64,000 bases of DNA from Trichostrongylus colubriformis. Taxonomy: Eukaryota; Nematoda; Chromadorea; Rhabditida; Trichostrongylidae. Shown one piece after another: positions 26,537-38,000 of this stretch. The position numbers were made by a program, and so were the translations under genes. Under the pieces are notes generated by a model that was given only the letters and a program-made list of their open reading frames with translations, was not told where the DNA came from and searched no databases. How positions within the stretch are numbered: the stretch's first letter is position 1; every line of letters starts with the position of its first letter. The stretch lies in assembly GCA_963978905.1 (NCBI GenBank), contig OZ022260.1, positions 41,724,259-41,788,258 of the forward strand. The letters run 5' to 3'.

Positions 26537-26556
26537 TGTGTGTGTGTGTGTGTGTG
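26537..26556 (+). repeat. (TG)10 microsatellite
   Basis: Uninterrupted TG dinucleotides, 20 bases. Confidence 0.95.
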
Positions 26557-27935
26557 CGGGATTTGTCGTTTATAACCGCTATTATGGCCGATGCCAGCCA
26601 GCCTGCTGGCCAAGAATAAACGGCCACAGAAATTCTGCCCACAATCACCCAGCCTGCATCATCTTAACCACTTTCTCCTCGCAAAAATCCATCAAAATTG
26701 CCCTGAGAAAGTCGGCTGCTGTTGAGGCCAAATGGAGCTGTCCTTCGCTGGTTAGAGCGTAAACCGGTCATCCAGCGTGAGCCGATGGGCGCCATTTTCG
26801 GCACTGTTGAGACGGCAATCCTGAGACCATTAATTTTGTGGCAGAACTCGTTTTCTAATGCGTTTCTACAGATTTCTCATGTATGCTGAGATTTATTTCA
26901 GAAAATCGGAGTTGATGGATGTTTTTAAAAAAACTGAGGCTTGTTCGAGTGGTCACAATCGCTCCTAGCAGAATATACCTGTGTTCTGGAGCTTCATTTT
27001 GCCCTCATTTCTTGAATGTCTTCGAGCCAGTCTCGCTCTCATTCTCACAGAATCGCCCTTTGACTCAAGAGCTGGTTCAGTTCTAGATTATGGTACCGGG
27101 CGGTAGGTAAAGTCATACGTGTTCATGACCTTTTCATGGCGTCAACATGGATATCACTTGCTGTATCGAGTATTTTATGGGTTGAATACGCATTCAAACG
27201 CTTTAGCGATCCGATATAGGAGTCGACTGCGCATCACAACCCAGGAATTGGTGAACTGGTGCACGTTGACCACCTTCGTCCGATGGGCTCCTGTAACTTC
27301 CGGTGCTATGCTTTTCTTGCATAGAGTCCTTCTTGAACTCATTGTTTCTGTAGATCCTCGCACTATGTCTTCGTTATGACCCCAATCCATCTTTAAAAAC
27401 TCCCACCAGAAACTGCTTTTTGGGTACTGCTTACTAGCAGCTTTTCGATGACAGTGTTTACATAAATTCAAGGTGTGATTTTATTACTATAATTTATAGC
27501 AGGTGTCTACTATTGATTCTTAAAAGGGATAATGGATGCAGTTTCGGGTTATCTCATGTTGGGATGTGCCGCGCATTTCAGTTTCATTCAGGATTATTGA
27601 GGCAGGTGAATGGCCTACACAGTAACTTGTGAGGGTCAGCTGATGCTCATGTCAGTTAATGAAACCCGTCTCAATTCGCCTACCTGGAAGAAATGCAAAT
27701 TCTTGTTGGTCCGGCATTAACTCATATGGGATTTGATACCTGCTCCATTGGGTTGGGAGTGCACGCGGCCTTCTTGCACCACTTTCGCCTCTTGTTATTC
27801 GATGCTATTATTTCTTATTGCTATTTACTATGTTATTATCTATTACTAGTATCATTTTGTGATAGAAATAGTTTTGTTTTCTAGTATTTTAGAAATTCTT
27901 CAAAGAAATTCACTCAGCTACCTTAACTTCCTTAA

Positions 27936-28359
27936 AGGAATCGTCCACGGAAAATGAGTTTTTGTGTTACCCATATATTTATGTTGTATTTGCCTAATGT
28001 TGGCCTCATGCAAAATTTCACGCGAAAAAATGTGAATCTGGCCGAGATACAGCACCACAAAGTGCGGTCCCAGTGGGCGGGGCCTCCGTGTAAAAGCCTC
28101 GCACCGCGTCCGCCGTGGTCTGAGACGCATTGTAGGAACAGAAGGTTACGTAAACAGTCCTACTCTCCGTTCCCAACGGCGGCGGAAGACGGGACGAGGC
28201 TTTATACGGAAGCCCCGCCCACTGGGAACGCGCTTTGTGGTGCTGTATCTAAGCCAGATTCACATTTTTTCGCGTGAAATTTTGCATGAGGCCAACATTA
28301 GGCAAATAGAACATAAATATATGGGTAACACAAAAACTCATTTTCCGTGGACGATTCCT
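27936..28359. repeat. MITE family A, copy with intact TTAA duplication
   Basis: A 424-bp near-perfect palindrome. It begins AGGAATCGTCCACGG and ends CCGTGGACGATTCCT, flanked on both sides by TTAA (27932-27935 and 28360-28363). The arms include GTTACCCATATATTTATG and its complement, then GCAAAATTTCACGCGAAAAA and its complement, and a GC-rich centre around GGGCGGGGCCTCCGTG. TTAA duplication is the hallmark of piggyBac-mobilised elements. Confidence 0.9.
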
Positions 28360-28363
28360 TTAA

Positions 28364-29814
28364 ACAATGCCTTCAACTTCTTGGGCCTCATGCACATCCA
28401 ATCATCACCGCGATTCTAACTTGAAGGTAAGTTCGCAGCGCAATTCGGTGTGGATTCATGCGGACCATATGTTTGTTCTCCGTCTTCAAAGCAGGTTTAT
28501 ATTATTGGTCGCCAGCCATAGGCACTTGCTTTCAGTCGATTGATCTCTCAATTCCGAGTTCAGTGGGCTGAAAGTATAAGCTCTCACAACTTGTTCCACC
28601 ATCACTGCAGGGTATTTTTATTGAATCGATGCATTTCTGACAAATTTCCGTTTTATTCCACCCAGAGAAGATCCCGTTTCAATTGGAATCCTGATTTTTG
28701 AACTTTTTTTTTCGAATTTCAGTGCCAAAGTTGGGCTATGTATTCGAGTTTGCTCTAAGCGGAAATTTATACCGCACGAAATCCAGTGTGGGGCCAGAAA
28801 TTGCGAATTCTACACTTGTTTGTATATCCATTCAATCACTTGTACGATAAGGAAAGCATGAGAAGTGCGTGGCGTCTCGTGATCACAATTTTCGAGGGAT
28901 ATTTTCCTGTGTTTTGTATGTAGACAACAATGGCTTGGAGAAGTAGCGCACTGATCTGTGATCATCCAGTGGAAACTGAAGAAAGGAATTGTTTTTTACT
29001 GGGACGAAAGTAAGAGCTGAAAATTTTCGAAATTGTGGAAATCACCATTTTTAATTACAACTTTCTGGAAACTTCCTTCCTTCTAAAACTCGAGAAATAA
29101 AAAGTCTCACATAGGCTTATCCCAGCGTGTGGATAGCTTTTCCAGGCATTTCACGAAAGAGAAGGTCTTTCGCTCCTTCAGTCGCTTTTCTACAGCCCTC
29201 TCCAGATAAATAGTTAAAGCTTAGAATTACTCAGCGCTGACTGCCGATAAGCGCACAGGCCAACGGCGACCGTGTCTATCCCTTGAATCCCCCGCCGTTG
29301 AAGTGGCCATTGATCCGGTGGTGTCCGAGGGACAATTCGGTCTCGGGGGTCCTCTAATATCCACTCAACATTCTGTTATTGGATATGTTTGTAATGGAAA
29401 CAGAGAGCGTGACCTCATGGAGCGGCGGCTGGGCGTCCTGAAATGCGGAAGCAAACATAAGGCGGCGGTCGAGGTTGGGGGTGACTGGTGGCGATAGTGA
29501 GACCTTACAAGGGTAACGACCTCGTCCATCGCCGCATGGGTTTTGTCGTCGTCTTTGTTGTCATCCATTCCCCACGTGAACAGAGACGTCTGCCTGTTTT
29601 GGCATTCGTTCAAACTCTTCTCCACCCTGAGCCTGAGATTCCCCAGGGTCATCGCTTATGCAGCCAATGGTCGTCACTTTGTTCGCAGTGGCTTAATCCG
29701 GTTCCATTCTTCTGTTCACCCAAGTCTTTCCAGGACTTTTGCTGGCTCTCTCTATGGTCATGAAATTTTCCTGGAATCTCTGTTCTCTTGAGACTTTTGG
29801 AATTATTGATTTCT
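28364..29814. other. No supported gene
   Basis: The GC-richer part around 29230-29760 is open in several frames on both strands without any recognisable domain; probably an old repeat. Confidence 0.35.
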
Positions 29815-29935
29815 CTGAGATGTCGATTTTAGTTGGCTGCTGTTCTCGCCGTGGAGTGTGGGTTCGAGTCTCCTCCAAGACCAAAACCTCCGCCCATAAT
29901 TCAGCATCTTACTGACAATTTTTAAAAATCCTATT
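29815..29935 (+). repeat. tRNA-like SINE, copy 1
   Basis: Contains a B-box-like GGTTCGAGTC (29861-29870), then TCCTCCAAGACC and a tail CCCATAATTCAGCATCTTAC. The same order is found at 60889-61020, so these are two copies of one tRNA-derived element. The cloverleaf is badly decayed here. Confidence 0.65.
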
Positions 29936-32900
29936 CTAGTGCGATGATCTTGGGCTCATTTCCTAGCCCTCCCAATGCCTACCCAGCTCCCAGCCCCACC
30001 CGAAATCATCTCTTTTCGTTTCTCGTGGCAGTCTGTCCTTTACGATCATTACATCTGGCTTTTATGATCAAAAATTACAGTCCGATCGGCCAGCTGTATA
30101 AAGTGTTACGTGACTAGCCACCGTGCCCGGTCAACCAGCCGCTATGGCCATTAATTTTAGCTTTCACTACGGCCCATCACATATGCCACGAGCGGTCCTG
30201 ACTTTTATGAACGAGTTTCGCCTTCGGACTGTCCCTGTTACCAGATGTGGCCGTGACTACACAACAACTCGTGCTCGCTCCTTCTGGCGAGTTCTTTGGC
30301 TATGAACCGATGCTGTGCTTATTTTTACGTCAATATTTGATTTCGGGATGTATACACGTCGAGAGACGTGGTAGAGAACATTCTGACAGTGAGCTGCCGC
30401 CGCATATATACCAATACCTTTTTGCTCTGGTCAGGGGTATCGATTTTCGGGTTACGATTTCCGAAAGTTAGTGACTTTGGGTTCAGCAAGAGTGTTTTCC
30501 TTTCGGAATCGTGGTCTGCGACTGCCCGCCTTCTATCTTATATCTTCTTTTGAAGGTTTGGAACTGGTTTTCTAAAAGTGGTAACCAGATGGAATTTCAA
30601 ATCCTATGGGAAGGTGCGAGACTCCTACTAGAGACATAATCTCAGAAACTGGTGAGAGCAACTCTACTCAAGGTTAAAGACAATGGTAGGGGTAACCTGA
30701 GTTACGAGAACCCTTATAATGAGCCGTGGAATTCCGGCTCCTCTAGGCCTCAAAAAGCCGTTTTCTCCCATCCCGACAGGTCCCGCCCCTTTCGCTAACA
30801 CAGTCCGCCTCTTTTCGCAGTCAGCTGTGCGATAAGAGCAATTCGGTCTTTCTTCACTGATATTTGGTTATAACTACCCCTTTCATTGCCATCGAGAGAA
30901 TGACAATTATCCGAAGCATTTCAAGGGGTTTGGAACTGGGTGAAAGAGGTGAACGATATGACGGAATGACCAGGAGATGACCTTTCCCTGAAGTACGGCT
31001 TCCGGTGCGAAAAACCAAATCAGTTGCGCCCCATAGATTCATTCCGAAAGCCGAGCCATTGATGGAATTTTTCGAAAAGTTGACGAGAGACCGAAGGTAG
31101 GGGCTCGACCACCGATCATTGATTAAATTTCGAGTGCATGGCGCATCCCCAAAGCCATCCATTCTCGGAAATCGTAATTCGAACGCGGTGGGGGTAGAAT
31201 TTGGATAAAAGTTCAGCGAACGTATCTCATCCATACCGTAGCCCTTACGAGATCCCCACATCGAAATTATACTTGAGCTCAAGCACTTGAAAAGTTCAAT
31301 TATTCCTGAATTTCTTCTAATTGGATAATCTTCTCAAGTAAGTGTTTTTCTGACTCAGGACTGGCATTCAGCCGTTAGTCTTATACGAATTTTTGTTCGT
31401 GACCGGTTCTTCTTGTGTCAGACAGTGAAAGAGGAAGCGCCACATTTTTCTTCGAGTCAACCCGTTAATTTAGGTTCTTTCAAGAGTTGCCCTTTCTAGG
31501 ATCTCATCAAAGTGTTGTCGCTACCTGAGACTTTCTATGTCTCTTCCAAGAACTCCCACTCTCCTCTTCACGTTTCGTAATCCATTGAGTGTAAAGCTGT
31601 TCCTACGCCAGTACTCAGCCCCCAAGATCGTCGCCTACTCAGCATTCATTGGGGTGGGAAACAAAGACCATTCAGTTCACAGCCCATTCATCTTCTTCCT
31701 TGTCAGCACCTGGTTTCAAATGCTTTTTTCGTTGGCGAAAAACGAGTTGTCAACAATAACAATCTGTCAGTGCCTCGTGATTGATTTTTCGTTAGAAACT
31801 AGAAGGTTGTGCTGGTTTTTTTTTTCGAGAGTGACAAGACAAGGGTCATTAGACACAGGTTTTGAAGGGTTCAAAGTAGCGCTTCTTGAATCATTCATGA
31901 AGCACACTTTTCTCAACCATATTAGGAATACTTTCGAGTGCTGCTGCAGTGAGAGGGGGCATCCCACTATTAACGCTATTTTTACCTAAACCAAGAACGG
32001 GAAGGGAGGCCCTTCTTCCCCTTCCGACGCTCAGGCAAAAATACACAACAGTATATGCAGACTTCACAAAGATCTTCCAGAGATAATTAAGTGGATAACC
32101 TTTTATGAGGTGCGCCCTCATTGCGATAGCACCTACATACTTTTGTTTTTGAAGTCCAACTTAAATGTCTCCATAGATCGCTATAAGCGTATGTCACCGG
32201 CGATGTTTGCTGGCTCAACTAGTTGGTATAGATACACATAAAATTTTGTGTCCATTGCCTTTGGTGCTCTATGAAGCTATCACTCATATTTTATCAGTAA
32301 TGCCTGGAATTTATCTACAAAGCCATGATTTTTTCAACGATTCATTTCTATCATTTGCTTCTTGTTTGCATGCGATTCTTAAGGGATGCGCCATGCCTTC
32401 GAAATTTTATTAAAAAATGGTGTTTGAGGCTTTGCCTTATTTCCCTTTAATTTCGTAGAAATTCCCAGTAGCGAAGATTAGGAAATATTTCAGTGACTCT
32501 GCTGCTCCAAAAAAGAGCTAACACCAACAAGATGATAATTTCCGATAAAGGATGATATTTCACAATAATATTACAACCTCCTGACTTTTCACGTCAAGTC
32601 TAATATGTACATACCAATCAGATGATAATCAATGATAAGCGAAGATACTTCACTGTGTAATAAGGTATAACCTCCCAACTTTTCATGACTGCATGCATTT
32701 AGGAGGGACAAGTGTGTGGGAGAATAGCAGATCAATTCATTTAGTGAGGGTATGATCCATAGAGCATAAGGTTTGGGTTAGCGCCTGAAACCGCTAATGT
32801 ACGAGTAGCCCTCTCCGTGCAGCTCACCCGAGCTTTGCTCTGTTTTATAATTCTGATCACTTTAAGGATACGCTATGCCTCTGTGATATCATGGAGAACA

Positions 32901-34922
32901 AGATCATAAATTTAATGCAAAATAGAAAAAAAACGAAGAAAACTCTGTAGATTTTCTTCTGAATCCTTTCGTCACACCACTAGCAATCATAATCACTGAA
33001 CTTTTATATGTTTGACCTAATCGTTCTCTTATCGCTTATCACTTGAGCATTTTCTCACCACAGCGGTCTTCATTATCGATTTCGGCTTTTCGTCGGTATT
33101 TTGACACCGCTTGTCGCGTCACCCTTGTTCACTTCGTGTTTAAGCCGCATTCCTTCGCTTTTTTTATTCTTTTCCGATAATTCGTTAAGAATTCGTTCAC
33201 ATCTGTCTTCAGAATTCGCAACTTTCATCATCGCCACTTTGATGACATTATCTGATTTCAGACCTCATCATCTGCTATGCTTCTGTGGAGAGTTGTTTGA
33301 CATTTATGGATAAATCGCGACGTCGTACGACCGCGACCCCGTGGCATCTACGATGTGAGTGGTGGTAAGTTTCTGTAGGGTTTGTTAGACGGGTCTACCC
33401 AATCATTTGAAATTCTAGTGCTTTGCATTAAATTTTCGACTTGATTTTTTTAATGCTCAAGGGAAATAATTGAAATAGAGATGGATTGGAAAGGGGGGGA
33501 CAATGAACACAACCGAGAAGGCTAGCACTTATCGATTTTCTCAGTGTACGCCGCGCATGCTTTACCGTTCGCTGATCCTTTGAAGCAATGTCTACTTGAT
33601 TTCTCAAAGTTTCGTGGCTCCTATGTTTTATCGGAAAGTCCATAATTGCTAGCCTCATTCCGATTTATTGACACTTTTACAACTTTCTAAAAACATGTAC
33701 TTGGAGGAATCTACGATAACACGAAAAATTCCGCGGTTTACTTTTGTGCTTTGTTCCTGGCAACTGTTCCTAGAAGAAGACAGTTCAAATTCAATAACAC
33801 TCGCTTCAACATGGAAGTTGGACCACTAGCTCTAATTGGTTGACCGACAGTGACTTTCCAGAATTCAGAAGCGCTGCATCTTTCACAGTTTTCCAAATCA
33901 TTCTCACTTCAAAAATCATTCCAAAAATTAAAAAAAAAAACAGAAATTATTATGAATTTTTTAAAGGTTTATTTGGTTGAAGGCTTAGGATTTTATTCTC
34001 AGACAGACCATGCTCTTCCTTTTGAGCCTTACTACATCATTCTGAATCCATTTCCTCGTCAGTCTATTTCCTGCACCATTATCTTACGAATAATCAGCTC
34101 GGGGCGATTACCTCTCTCCGCTCGCTGCAGCTAAGATTAATTTCCAGGGTTAAGTAGTTTCGGAAGGCGCCGTTTGGAGAGTATATCCGAGTGCTTGAGA
34201 TGAATTGGAAGGGAGACTGGGGACTGAGGCTCTTGAAAATTACGAGTTCATGAAAAAGAGCAGGAGCCTCGAAGTTTACTATCCGGTGTTATTTGTGAGC
34301 GCTTGCAGATTTTTCTACCGGTCCTATCCTAATTTTTTTTGGTTTTGATGTATCCAAATTAGCAGGCTTTCGTCATGAACAAGTGATCTCGAGAAAAGCC
34401 CAAGTGGAAGGCCTTTTAACGGATTTCCATGGCTGAGCCCACCTTAGTAGTGGCTTGAATAGACGGTTTTCCTCGCTTTTTGCCACCCCCTGCCCTCCTC
34501 TTCTACAAGCCAGCAGGCTGTAAGCGAAAATCTACTTAAACGTTTCAGGAAATTGTCAAATTATCGGTTCAGTTGTCGTTCCCCAACCCTGACTTATAGG
34601 GTCACTACGGTAATTCTGTAGAACTAGTTTTTTTACAGAATTATAGTGTGGAAGCTACATATTTACAATTATGTTGTTTCCTAGAAGTATGGTGTTTTGT
34701 AAAATCACTTTTTTCGGAATTACTATTTCACCCTTTCGTGGTTTCGTTCGATCCACAGTAACTCATAGAAATTTCTGAACTTCCTGAAAATCCAGTTTTG
34801 TCCCTGATACGCTTTTCGAGGGCGAACGGTGTGATGATGGGAACGCCGCAATCACTTGGGCTGTGCACTGGACTACACTACAAATCTACTAAATCAAGAA
34901 AAGACAGTTACTTGAGCTCGAG
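29936..34922. other. No supported gene
   Basis: A minus-strand frame of 142 codons at 30854-31282 has no recognisable motif. A tandem duplication lies at 32527-32690. No promoter element could be recognised ahead of the first convertase exon. Confidence 0.4.
32527..32690 (+). repeat. Tandem duplication, about 90-bp unit
   Basis: Both units contain CAGATGATAAT or AAGATGATAAT, GATAAG/GATAAA, GATATTTCAC or GATACTTCAC, and AACCTCC followed by AACTTTTCA-like sequence. Confidence 0.6.
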
Positions 34923-35051
34923 ATGAGATATCTAAAAAATAAATCTTTCAGGAGAATACAACAAGCACTGACTAGAAGCAGTTTTTTCCTTTATCAGCTA
35001 GTTTTCTTCTCCTTATTCTGCGTTATTCAAGCAACCGAACTCAATTATGAG
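34923..35051 (+). CDS. kpc-1: Candidate first exon of kpc-1 (signal peptide)
   Basis: The ATG at 34923 opens 43 codons: a basic start ([11 protein letters not shown]), then a hydrophobic core [15 protein letters not shown] and a likely cleavage after it. It ends in GAG before a GTATGT donor in phase 0, which matches the phase of the exon at 36227. A TTTCAG at 34938-34943, inside this exon, could act as a trans-splice acceptor, but using it would leave no in-frame ATG, so the upstream ATG is preferred. Intron 1 would be 1175 bp. Confidence 0.6.
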
Positions 35052-38000
35052 GTATGTTTTCGGTTTTCCGGAATTCCCATTATTCTTCTTTCCCTTTTTT
35101 TTCTCTATTGGGCATTGTATTGAGGGATCTTACATTTTCACGCACTTTTGTGCGAACTTGTCCTGTTTATGGGCTTTTTCTGTTTTTCACAAAACGATTT
35201 TTTATTCGGCGCTGTGGTTCTTGTATTTTTTGATTTTCCTATTTACAGTACGAATCTTTCGTTTTATTCGTACCTTCTTATGTTGCCTAAGAAGGCATCA
35301 CGCTCCATTTTTTGTGTCTGAAAGCAACTAACTAGTGTAACATAAACCTTGCTATTATATCAATTTATTACTGAAACAGTTATTATTCCATTGTTCTATT
35401 ACAATATCACCATTAGTGATCATTTTTCAATGTATTGGTTTTCTATTGTAACAAAATGCATATGCTTTTGTTTTTAATCTAAATTAGTTATTCTTGTTTC
35501 CTAAAAATATATGCCTTGCGTTGGTCAAACAGTTTGGTTTGCCTCTACATCCATCGATTGGAACGTCGGATTGAGTTAGGAAATTTCTGTGTCTTCCTTT
35601 AATGAGCGGAAGCTTGGCATTTCGTTGAGCTTAACATTAAACACGGTTCCCCGTCACATTCCATTTTCATTGCCATTGTAATCTTTTTAATTACAGGAAA
35701 AAATAATCTTTGGAAAACAAGAGCGTACCTGTCTGCATTTTAGTGCAAAGGAAAAACCAGATTAAAAAATGAAGTAAAGTAATAGTCATAGTGTTTTGAT
35801 AGCTAGATTCGCCCTGGCAGCGGCGCACCGGCGGATGACGCATTTCAAATGTTCAGTACTGCATTGTCTTACCAATTCGATATTGCTAGTAGGCTCGTGC
35901 AACCCGAGCCACAATTATCAGGGAGCGGACTCGGGAATGCGTTTGCGATTTATCGTATAGAGCAGCATCCATTCAGAAGCTTGCAAATTTGTCACTGGGA
36001 TTCGAATACATGGCGCGTTTGGAATAGGCTGTTAAATACCAGTCATTTGGTCATGCTATCCTAACCTCTTTTTCTGTACATTTTGTTTGGATAAAAATTA
36101 TGAGAGCCAGGTAAGTTTTTATTTTTCGATTTATCTGTGAGAGCTTGTTTTCAAAGTATTCAATAGAATTTTTATATTTTGATTTGTCAGAGGATAATTT
36201 GAACACAGCGCATTCCATTATTTCAGAATAATCCTAGCACAACGAGTTCGTTGGCATCGGGTCTACGCAAGGCGTACACGAACGAATGGGCGGTTCGAAT
36301 CGCTGGCGGCTCAGAGGAAGAGGCTTCGCGACTGGCCGCCAAGTACGGGTATCTGAACTTGGGTCGAGTGAGTTCTTACAAACTCCAATTCTCGCTCTCC
36401 AAAATACGGAAATTCGGTAGACGTGCTCACGTCATAAGTATTCAACGCCAAATTCGATTTACACCTTTAAATTAAATTTTTCCGTCACATGCGGTGGTGG
36501 GCGCCGTTTCCCACCCTTGCCGCTGTCGCTCATAGTATTCCGCGAATTCACTCGCTGATGCAAACTTGGCACTACGTGCACGTAGATTTAGTTGGAGCGG
36601 TAGCATCTCTTTTAGAGATCATTCTAATCCACAAGTATTTCAGATCATTCCGGGTGAAGAATATTTTTTGTTTCGTAACGTCAATCAGAGAAGTCGGTCC
36701 TCAAGGAAAGCTCGAAGCCTTCAGCTGAATCTGATCACCCACGAGCCTGAAGTAAGTGATCTTTTTTTGCTTGAAAGAATGCTCCACGGACCCTTAGGTG
36801 TGTACACTTATGTCGAATTTTCGCTTTGCGACGTTGCACTCGCGGCGCCATCAACACAACTTGCCGCGGTCGGTTGGAATTCCGCTCACGACGCAAGTCT
36901 GGTACCATGTAGGTCCTTGCGGAATAGCAAACAGCTTTTATTGTTTTTAGATGATGATGATCATTTATCCCATCATTATCTAAAAACAATAACTTTTGTT
37001 AAGTTAGTAATTTGTAGTAGTAGTAGTAAGTTAGTGATTGGGTAAGTTAGTAACAGCGTGTGATTGGGTAAGTTAGTATCAGCAGTTATCAAAAATTGAA
37101 AATAACTGTGTCCTTAAAAGACAAAATAGTAACATAAAAACTAAAAGAACGATAGCATTACATGATACCAATCCTAATCAAGAAATAATCAATTCGCTCT
37201 GAAGGGAGTATTGCAATGTACCCAATCACACGCGAAAAAATACGCGGCGTCTCTCGCCAGGCGCGGTCGCGCGAAAATCCGACGTAAGTGTACACACTCC
37301 GGAACCTTTAGTCTGTTTTATTCACACGCACTATTTTCTGCGTTGAGTTGCGAAGTAAACTATCACGCAAAAAATCAAAATCCGGCAGAGTCCCATTCCT
37401 CTGATGTTCTGCCCAAGCTGGTATCGATAGTGATGTTCTGTGACTGCTTTCACGAAACATATTACTATTATATCTGGTACTTGGCTCATTCATAGCTACT
37501 TTAGACGGCCAGTCCCGCAAATTTTTGTCATTACGCTCCTTCAAAATTGATTTTCCAGTTTTATTTTTGTTCACAATCTTTCTTCTGATGAGCTGATATA
37601 TATCACATCCTCTTCAAGGAACCGGTAGAGGTAGAGGAAGGAGGGAGATGGGAATAAATTCTCTTTCAAAGCGTATAGTCGAAGTCAAAAGGGATAAGCT
37701 GTAACGAAACTGGGATCAAAAGCGCGACGTAGTGGTCTGTATTCGCGTTCCCCGCGCACCACTGCGGTCATCCTTCCGAGTTCCTCTTTTAAGAGTTGGG
37801 GCCACAGGCTAACGTAATTGTCATTTGTTGTCACGTCGGGCTTATTTCATACATTTGTGATGATGTGTAACAAGTTAAACGACAAACAAACACGTCGGGC
37901 TGATGTCATCCATTCGTAATTATGTGTCGTAGTTATGTGTAACAAGTGAAACAACAAACAAAAATGAACAAGTGAAACTGTCAAAGGGAATATGAGCGAA

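Larger units (their letters stand above)
21421..27931. other. Gene-poor stretch with tandem duplications
   Basis: No exon could be supported. It contains a tandem duplication at 23416-23581 and a (TG)10 run at 26537-26556. The rest is short frames without domains. Confidence 0.4.

Noticed and set aside
30854..31282. 142-codon minus-strand open frame
   Set aside because: No domain, no splice partners, low-complexity composition; not enough to call a gene.
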